Assembly (NCBI GenBank): GCA_016699635.1
Contig: CP064983.1
Coordinates: 1,054,001 to 1,118,000 of the forward strand
DNA length: 64,000 nucleotides
Reading direction: 5' to 3'
From: Bacteroidota bacterium
GTDB taxonomy: Bacteria; Bacteroidota; Bacteroidia; AKYH767-A; OLB10
A model generated the notes under the pieces. That model saw nothing but the letters and a program-made list of their open reading frames with translations, searched no databases and was not told the origin of the DNA. Shown here one piece after another: positions 58,126-64,000 of this stretch. Position 1 is the stretch's first letter, and each line of letters starts with the position of its first letter. The translations under genes were made by a program, and so were the position numbers.

Positions 58126-59816
58126 CTAGTGCTTCTCTCTAACCGAAGCCATAGAGCTTTTCATGATTGAACTATAGACATCTTTATTCTTCAATGCTTC
58201 TGTAGCCTTCTTAATTTCCAAATCGTTCTTAAAAGATGCTTCAATCTGTCCTGACTGATAATAATAGCGTGACACAATTTCATTCTCCAACAACTCTGTT
58301 ATCTCATCTTTAAACTTTTGTAGATCTGCATTCTTATCATGCGATATTTTTTTCTTCAGCACTTCAAACTCTGCTGCTGCTGCACTAAAATATTTTTCTT
58401 TTTCTGCAGTTGTTTTAAAATCATCAAGAATTTTTTCGCTCTTGGTTTCATAATCATAATCCTTTGCAGAAATCCATTTTACAAACTCAGCATATTCAGC
58501 ATCGGAGAGATGAAATTCTTTTTGCAGGTGCAATTGATGGATGTGTATTACGATACATTGTTGCATAATCAAACAATAAATATTTCAGTAATAAACTTTG
58601 CGAAATAGGACTCAGTTGTCTGACGTCAGTAACAAAATCAGGCATAACACCACCGCCATCATAAACAGTACGGCCAGACTTCGTTTTAAATTGTGTGATG
58701 AGTGAATCAGGAATTTTTCCTACGCTGCCATCGTCATTGCGATGTGAATAGTCGAGTGCCTGAATGCAACGACCACTGGGAATATAGTATTTTGCTGTGG
58801 TAACTTTAAGTTGTGCACCATAACTTAACGGTCTGGTAGTTTGCACAAGTCCTTTACCGAAAGTACGCTTTACCAATAATGATGCCTCTGTCTAAATCCT
58901 GCAAACTTCCTGAAACAATTTCTGATGCAGATGCGCTGCTGCTGTTTACTAAAACTGCTACAGGAATTTCTGTGTCAACAGGATTGTTCAATGCATGATA
59001 GGTTTTATCCCATTCTTTTGCTTTGCCTTTTGTGCTAACGACTTCAACACCCTTATTGACAAAAATATTTACAATGTTAACCGCTTCGTTAAGTAATCCA
59101 CCCGGGTTTCCGCGTAAATCAAAAATCAACCCTTTAAGTTTTGTCTTTGCTTCCAAAGCTTGCAATGCATTTTTTACTTCCTGTCCTGCATTTTCTGTAA
59201 ATCCGGTAAGGCGGATATAACCTAAATCGTTATCAATAATTCCACTGTAAGAAACACTGTTTATTTTAATCTCTTCACGTACTACATTTTTATCAATCAG
59301 GTTTGGTTCACCTTCACGTCTGATAGTTATTTTAACTGAAGTTTTTGGCTGACCTTTAAGCAGCTTACTCACTTCATCATTCTTTTTTCCTTTAATGGGC
59401 TTACCGTCTAGTTCAACAATTACATCACCTGCACGCAGGTCGGCTTTTTGAGCAGGAAATCCTTCATAAGGATCGGTAATGATTACTTCGTTATTGCGCG
59501 AACCGATAAGTGAGCCAATGCCACCATACTGTCCTGTAGTCATGAAACGATAGTCTTCAATTTCACTTTCGGGAATATAATTGGTGTATGGATCAAGTGA
59601 GGCAAGCATATCATCAATGCCTTTTTTCATCAGGTCACCGGGATTTGTTTCATCAACATAATAAATGTTCAACTCACGAAACAAGGTAGCGAAAATGTCG
59701 AGGTTGCGCGATATTTCAAAATAATCGTCACTGAAACTATAAACAGAAAAAGCAGATATGCCAACCAGAATAACGGCAACATACAATCTGATTCTTTTAC
59801 GCATTTTTTGTAGCAT
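58126..59816 (-). CDS. Carboxy-terminal processing protease (S41, CtpA-like), two frameshifts
   Basis: Periplasmic Ser/Lys protease. Signal anchor IRLYVAVILVGISAFSVY, then an S41 N-terminal domain, the PDZ domain (GGIGSLIGSRNNEVIITDPY, LRAGDVIVELDGKPIKG) and the protease core: GYIRLTGFTENAGQEVKNAL, LIFDLRGNPGGLLNEAVNIV, catalytic Ser in LVNSSSASASEIVSGSLQDL, catalytic Lys in the shifted GKGLVQTTRPL. Frames change near 58868 and 58540; the third part (EFHLSDAEYAEFVKWISAKD) gives the C-terminal helical domain. Total about 560 residues. It lies between yidD and the O-antigen ligase. Confidence 0.9.
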
Positions 59817-59855
59817 CTTATAAACTATTTAATCAATTAATATTTTTAAAAATCA

Positions 59856-60077
59856 TTAAGGCACCGGATGATGTCCATGGCCACCAAATGGATTGCAGGA
59901 TAATATTCTTTTTAGTGATAAAAAACCACCTTTCAACGGTCCATACTTTTTCAGCGCTTCCATACAAAACTCGCTGCATGTAGGATAATAACGACATGAC
60001 ATAGGCAACAATGGCGATATGACCATTTTATAAAACTTTACTATGGCTATCAGAATCCTGTTCAGCAGTTTGATCAT
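59856..60077 (-). CDS. yidD: YidD membrane protein insertion efficiency factor
   Basis: A 73-residue protein: amphipathic N-terminus KLLNRILIAIVKFYKMVISP, then the family core LLPMSCRYYPTCSEFCMEAL and SLKRILSCNPFGGHGHHPVP with the conserved Cys residues. It assists insertion of inner-membrane proteins with YidC. It overlaps the 3' end of rnpA by 50 bp in another frame, a usual arrangement. Confidence 0.94.
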   Translation of the reverse strand: MIKLLNRILIAIVKFYKMVISPLLPMSCRYYPTCSEFCMEALKKYGPLKGGFLSLKRILSCNPFGGHGHHPVP

Positions 60078-60468
60078 TCAATTCTTTTAAACGTTGTAAA
60101 ATTAGGATTATTTTAGATTGTATCTCTGTGAAGGTAGCGTTAATATTTCCATTATAAACAAACATAATATGTATGACCTGCTCATTTTTTTTCAGTTCGT
60201 TGCTCAATATCTGCTTATTAAGTCTGTAACTTTCACGAATAAGCCTTTTAATACGGTTGCGGGAAACGGCACTTCTTATTTTTCGTTTCGGTACACTTAT
60301 GGCAATTTTAACAGGAACTGTTGATGTGTTTTCTTTTAACTTCAGCCAATGCACTCTGAACGGAAAACGGTTAAACGCTGCACCCTGACTAAAAATCAGT
60401 TCAAAATCTTTCCTTTTACAAAGCCTTTCTGCCTTAGAAAATGTGTTTCGCAAAGTGCCCTCATTCAT
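60028..60468 (-). CDS. rnpA: Ribonuclease P protein component
   Basis: Binds the RNase P RNA and helps mature the 5' ends of tRNAs. A 146-residue protein starting MNEGTLRNTFSKAERLCKRK. The RNR signature is VPKRKIRSAVSRNRIKRLIR. The start is ATG 60468; the alternative upstream codon adds six residues that lie in the promoter. rpmH, its common upstream partner, is absent; the next gene upstream is divergent. A -7 box (60476-60483) leaves a leader of only a few bases. Confidence 0.94.
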   Translation of the reverse strand: MNEGTLRNTFSKAERLCKRKDFELIFSQGAAFNRFPFRVHWLKLKENTSTVPVKIAISVPKRKIRSAVSRNRIKRLIRESYRLNKQILSNELKKNEQVIHIMFVYNGNINATFTEIQSKIILILQRLKELNDQTAEQDSDSHSKVL

Positions 60469-60475
60469 TGTTTTG

Positions 60476-60483
60476 CAAAAGTA
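60476..60483 (-). promoter_or_regulatory. -7 box TACTTTTG for rnpA
   Basis: TAnnTTTG match ending 7 bp before the ATG, implying a nearly leaderless mRNA. No -33 TTG at 19 bp. Confidence 0.4.
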
Positions 60484-60566
60484 CAAACATTGTATCGGAC
60501 AGATAATTATTTTTCAGGATTATATTGTTTTTGGTTCTAACTTTATAATTTGGCGAAAATTTATTT

Positions 60567-61184
60567 ATGCTTAAATCCGGGCTGGCACTATGTTTATTGT
60601 TCATACTATCGTTGGGCAACATCAATGCTAAGGAAACTATTTTTAAAGAACAACGCATAGGTTTTGGATATTATCCGTCTTTTCATGGATCTCAAAATTT
60701 TTGGTTGAACTACAGTGTAAATAAGCGCAGCCGCAAAACCATTTATTCAATCCGAGGCATGTATAATTTCCGCTCCGAAAAAGCACAAGAAGTAAGTAAT
60801 TATGCTATTGGCCCCTGTGTTTCTGTAAAGCTACTATCGTTTTTTAAGGAAAGATTAGAAATTCGTCCCACACTGTATATCCCTTATGTAAATTTTAAAT
60901 ACGAAAAATCAACCTACCCTGGAAGTTTATATGCAACACAGTATAATGGTGCAGCCTTATTGCCCGGTTTAAATATTCAGACCGAACTTACCGACAGAAT
61001 TGGTGTGCGCTATGGTGCTAATGCAGGAATCTATTATGCTAAAACACGTGAACCCATTTTTGAACAGAAAAACGGAGTAACAACTTATGATGTTTACACC
61101 GATAAAAATATGTATTGGATAATGCTGATTGATTTTAGTATTACAATTAAAATCACAAAAAACTATTTACCGCATCAGCGATAA
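60567..61184 (+). CDS. Outer-membrane or secreted beta-rich protein, unknown
   Basis: A 205-residue protein with signal peptide MLKSGLALCLLFILSLGNIN. Alternating strands follow (RIGFGYYPSFHGSQNFWLNY, KTIYSIRGMYNF, LLPGLNIQTELTDRIGVRYG), as in a small outer-membrane barrel of 8 to 10 strands, ending MLIDFSITIKITKNYL. I do not recognise a family. It is divergent from rnpA and converges on the ABC ATPase gene. Confidence 0.6.
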   Translation: MLKSGLALCLLFILSLGNINAKETIFKEQRIGFGYYPSFHGSQNFWLNYSVNKRSRKTIYSIRGMYNFRSEKAQEVSNYAIGPCVSVKLLSFFKERLEIRPTLYIPYVNFKYEKSTYPGSLYATQYNGAALLPGLNIQTELTDRIGVRYGANAGIYYAKTREPIFEQKNGVTTYDVYTDKNMYWIMLIDFSITIKITKNYLPHQR

Positions 61185-61194
61185 AAAACAATCA

Positions 61195-61950
61195 TTATTC
61201 TCGCCATTCCTGACCTGTAAGATTCAGAAAAACGTCTTCAAGGTTTGCTTTTTTAACTTCTTTTTTTCGCTCAAAACCTTTTGCTACTAAATCGTCTATC
61301 AACTGGTCAGGAGTATCGAGTGCAATAATTTTTCCATTTTCGATAATAGCTACTCTGCTGCACAACTCTTCTGCCTCGTCCATATAGTGTGTAGTAATAA
61401 CTACAGTAGTGCCTTCATTTTTTATCTGTCGAATCAAGTCCCAAAGATTTCTTCTTGCCTGTGGGTCTAATCCTGTAGTAGGTTCATCCAGAAAAATCAC
61501 TGCAGGTTTGTTGATTAATGTTGTTGCAATAGAAAATCGCTGTTTCTGCCCACCTGACAATTCTTTGTATTTTGATTTTGCCTTATCCGTTAAGCCTACT
61601 TTCTGAAGTAATTCCATTGCATTAACATCCTGACTGTACAATCCGGCAAATAGGTCAATCAACTCAAGTAATGAAAGACTTGGATAATAGCCTGCAGCCT
61701 GCAACTGTACGCCAATTATTTTTTTTATCGCATCATCATCAGTACCAAATTTATTTCCTTTAATAGTTATGTCACCTGATGTTTTGGCACGAAGGGTTTC
61801 CATTATTTCAAGCGTTGTCGTTTTACCGGCACCATTAGGCCCGAGTAAACCAAAAATCTCACCTTCATACACTTCAAAAGATATTCCTTTAACAGCGTGA
61901 AAGCTATCGTAATGTTTGACTAAATTATTTACCGTTATAATTGGATTCAT
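61195..61950 (-). CDS. ABC transporter ATP-binding protein (ABC-2/multidrug type)
   Basis: A 251-residue ATPase: Walker A GLLGPNGAGKTTTLEIMETL, Q-loop GVQLQAAGYYPSLSLLELID, signature LSGGQKQRFSIATTLI, Walker B VIFLDEPTTGLDPQARRNLW, H-loop ITTHYMDEAEELC. This is the type that pairs with ABC-2 permeases for drug or lipid export. No permease is beside it: the next gene downstream is convergent. I use MNPIITVNNLVKHYDSF as start, because the alternative TTG lies inside the promoter. Confidence 0.9.
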   Translation of the reverse strand: MNPIITVNNLVKHYDSFHAVKGISFEVYEGEIFGLLGPNGAGKTTTLEIMETLRAKTSGDITIKGNKFGTDDDAIKKIIGVQLQAAGYYPSLSLLELIDLFAGLYSQDVNAMELLQKVGLTDKAKSKYKELSGGQKQRFSIATTLINKPAVIFLDEPTTGLDPQARRNLWDLIRQIKNEGTTVVITTHYMDEAEELCSRVAIIENGKIIALDTPDQLIDDLVAKGFERKKEVKKANLEDVFLNLTGQEWRE

Positions 61951-61956
61951 GATGTG

Positions 61957-61987
61957 CAAAGTTATAACATTTGACTTCCTTCCTCAA
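61957..61987 (-). promoter_or_regulatory. Promoter of the ABC ATPase gene
   Basis: TTG (61985-61987), 20 bp, TAACTTTG (61957-61964), 6 bp before the ATG. Almost no leader. Confidence 0.6.
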
Positions 61988-62002
61988 AATGCCATGAAGT
62001 TT

Positions 62003-62010
62003 TACCTTTG
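62003..62010 (+). promoter_or_regulatory. -7 box TACCTTTG for the DUF3109 gene
   Basis: Exact TAnnTTTG, 14 bp before the GTG start. The nearest TTG is 29 bp upstream, so the -33 box is weak. Confidence 0.45.
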
Positions 62011-62024
62011 CCAAAAATAAACCG

Positions 62025-62609
62025 GTGTTAAAAGTTGACGACATACTGGTATCGGACCAGGTTATTACAGAGAAATTTATTTGCGATCTTTCTAAATGTA
62101 AAGGAGCATGTTGTGTAGAAGGTGAATCGGGCGCGCCATTAGAAGAAGATGAGTTGAAAGCATTGGAAAAAGTTTATCCCAAAGTTAAACCTTATTTAAC
62201 CGATGAGGGAATAAAAGCTATTGAAGCGCAGGGATTTCATCTGAAAGATGATGATGATGAATGGGTGACACCTTTGATGTGGCCCGGTGGCCCATGCGCT
62301 TACACCGTTTTTGAAAATGGTATTGCACTATGCGGAATTGAAAAAGCATATCGAGATAAAAAAATAAAATTTTATAAGCCAATCAGTTGTCATCTTTATC
62401 CTATACGTGTTTTAAAAACAAAATCGGGTGATGCATTAAACTATCATGAATGGGAAGTTTGCAGTCCTGCCTGTAAGTTGGGAAAGAAAGAAAAAGTTCG
62501 GGTTTATGAATTTCTGAAAACTGCACTGACCAGAAAATATGGCGAAGCATGGTACAACAAATTAATAAAGGCTGCACAGGAGTATTTACAGACACTGACA
62601 AAAAAATAA
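62025..62609 (+). CDS. DUF3109 family Cys-rich protein
   Basis: A 194-residue protein with GTG start. Eight cysteines in the family pattern: FICDLSKCKGACCVEGESGA, then GGPCAYTVFENGIALCGIEK, PISCHLYPIR and EVCSPACKLG. This spacing fits a metal or iron-sulfur cluster-binding fold related to the YkgJ type. The cellular role is unknown. Intact frame; the TonB receptor gene follows with its own promoter. Confidence 0.9.
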   Translation: MLKVDDILVSDQVITEKFICDLSKCKGACCVEGESGAPLEEDELKALEKVYPKVKPYLTDEGIKAIEAQGFHLKDDDDEWVTPLMWPGGPCAYTVFENGIALCGIEKAYRDKKIKFYKPISCHLYPIRVLKTKSGDALNYHEWEVCSPACKLGKKEKVRVYEFLKTALTRKYGEAWYNKLIKAAQEYLQTLTKK

Positions 62610-62613
62610 TATC

Positions 62614-62643
62614 TTGACAAAACAATTAAATCTTTTACCTTTG
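62614..62643 (+). promoter_or_regulatory. Promoter of the TonB-dependent receptor
   Basis: TTG (62614-62616), exactly 19 bp, TACCTTTG (62636-62643), then ATG 20 bp further. The best promoter in the window. Confidence 0.8.
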
Positions 62644-62663
62644 TTTAACCATAACCGAATCAA

Positions 62664-64000
62664 ATGTATTTACCTAAGCATGTAATCAGTTGGTTGTTTT
62701 TTTTAATTATCATACAATCAGCAACCGCACAAACTACAATTTCAGGAACAGTTACCGATCAGAAAAATAATCCTGTTGCAGGAGCCAACATCGTTATCCG
62801 CGACAGTTATGATGGTGCCAGCAGCGATGCTTCGGGGAAATATCAATTCAATGCAAATGATTCCGGTGATGTGATAATAGTTTGCAGCCTGATTGGTTTT
62901 AGTCCTTCAGATAAAAAAATAAAACTACAAGGTAACACACTTGAAATAAATTTCAAACTCAAAGAAACAAGCAATGAGCTGAATACAGTAACTATAACAG
63001 CAGGAGCCTTTGAGGCAAGTGATGAAAAGAAAATGGTCATTTTACGACCATTGGATATTGTTACAACAGCAGGTTCGCAGGGTGACATTTACGGAGCGCT
63101 GCAAACACTTCCCGGCACACAGCCTACACAAGATCAGGAAGGACTTTTTGTGCGTGGTGGCGATGCAGCAGAAGCCAAAACACTTATTGATGGAATAGAG
63201 GTTGCAAACCCATATTGCTCAAGTGTTCCTGATGTTCCGCAACGCAGCAGGTTTTCTCCTTTTATGTTTAAAGGCACAAACTTCAGCACCGGAGGTTATT
63301 CTGCGCAATATGGTCAGGTATGTCATCGGTGCTTGCATTAGAAAGCGAAGACCTTCCTCCACGCTCTGTCGGAAACATTGGCATCATGTCTGTTGGTGGT
63401 GGTGGTGGTTACATGCATCGTTGGAAAAAAACTTCAGCAGGTGCATTTGCCAATTATTTTAACCTTGCACCCTATTTTGCTATCATCAAACAAAACCGCG
63501 ACTGGGATTCTACTCCACAAACTTTCAGCAGTTCTGCAGTGTTCAGACATAAGACATCTGAAACAGGAATTATTAAAGCATTTATCAATTATCAGTACAG
63601 CGACCTCTCGCTCAACTTCGACAATCTGGAAGACGTTACCGGAAAAAGTAAAAATCATTTTGGTCTCAACAACTACAACATCTTTTCTACGCTTTCATAT
63701 AAAGAAGTGCTCAATAAATGGACAGTGCAGGCAGCAGGATCTTACAGCAAGGATATTAATCGTATTTATGCAAGGCCACAACATCTGCTTTTCAGTAATC
63801 AACTGTGGCAAGGGCGTGCAGTAGTGTCCCGTTCAATAAGTGAATTGAGCTCCATACGTGGTGGCGTAGAAGTAAAATATAATGACTTCAGTAACCTCTA
63901 TAATAATTTCAGAGTGGATAGTACAGAAATGTTTACGGCAGTTTTTCTTGAAGGCGATGCCTACATCACAAGAAAATTAGTAGCTCGTGCCGGACTAAGA
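62664..64000 (+). CDS. TonB-dependent receptor with carboxypeptidase-like N-terminal domain, one frameshift, cut by window end
   Basis: Outer-membrane active transporter. Signal peptide to IIQSATAQ; carboxypeptidase-regulatory-like domain TISGTVTDQKNNPVAGANIV with ASGKYQFNAND; plug domain GDIYGALQTLPGTQPTQDQE, GLFVRGGDAAEAKTLIDGIE and GGYSAQYGQ. One G is missing near 63317 (CAGGTATG for CAGGGTATG), after which the frame continues MSSVLALESEDLPPRSVGNI into barrel strands to the end of the window (YITRKLVARAGLR). No SusD-like partner is visible; it may lie beyond the window. The substrate cannot be told. Confidence 0.9.

Noticed and set aside
61195..61950. GldA paralogue of the gliding system
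   Set aside because: Its signature and C-terminus fit general ABC-2 drug-type ATPases; the 39926 gene is the better gldA.

Overview
The window looks like a piece of a low-GC Bacteroidota chromosome. Three things point there: secreted PKD-repeat proteins with a gliding/T9SS type-B C-terminal sorting domain, a TonB-dependent receptor with an N-terminal carboxypeptidase-like domain, and promoters of the Bacteroidota type (TTG, about 19 bp, TAnnTTTG). GldA and many Bacteroidota-type small families (DUF3109, DUF6438, ORF6N, GxxExxY) agree. I cannot name the genus. No rRNA, tRNA or CRISPR array was recognised.

Layout. 1-2.3 kb: end of a patatin gene, a small ORF and a decayed REP-associated transposase (RAYT) between inverted REPs. 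2.4-9.4 kb: TlpA-like thioredoxin, an RluB-type pseudouridine synthase with a long repeat tail, a SIMPL protein, an acyl-CoA thioesterase, small DUF proteins and pirin. 9.4-22.9 kb: two giant PKD/T9SS proteins transcribed outward, with an M16 and an M43 protease between them. 22.9-24.9 kb: an accessory islet (GxxExxY remnant, Bro-N/Fic fusion, GIY-YIG/DprA-like fusion, REP palindromes). 25-29.4 kb: pheS and secA. 29.6-31.5 kb: a DUF6438 lipoprotein and a secreted alpha-toroid protein. 31.5-37 kb: a five-gene minus-strand run (C45 acyltransferase, PaaK-like ligase, unknown secreted protein, YdcF-like protein, O-methyltransferase) that looks like a small biosynthetic operon. 37-45.5 kb: two universal stress proteins, a nucleoside phosphorylase, gldA, an ORF6N protein, tyrS and comEC. 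45.6-50.4 kb: a repeat-rich locus built from duplicated lipoproteins, REP arrays and two RAYT copies. 50.3-52.4 kb: a CitE-like/SGNH-like fusion whose stop codon lies in the duplicated DNA, and a small membrane protein. 52.4-56.5 kb: a porin, Rieske, imelysin, di-heme oxidoreductase operon behind a perfect palindrome. 56.5-60.5 kb: O-antigen ligase-like protein, CtpA protease, yidD, rnpA. 60.5-64 kb: outer-membrane protein, ABC ATPase, DUF3109 protein and the start of a TonB-dependent receptor.

More than 20 genes, including the essential secA, pheS and tyrS, are broken by single-base indels, often in homopolymers. The best explanation is an indel-prone sequence rather than mass pseudogenisation. 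For such genes one entry covers the whole gene and the break is stated. Exceptions are the first two RAYT copies, which look genuinely decayed.

The strongest candidates for undescribed biology are the porin/Rieske/imelysin/di-heme operon with its palindrome, the RAYT-linked duplication locus with mosaic lipoproteins, and three domain fusions (Bro-N/Fic, GIY-YIG/DprA-like, CitE/SGNH).
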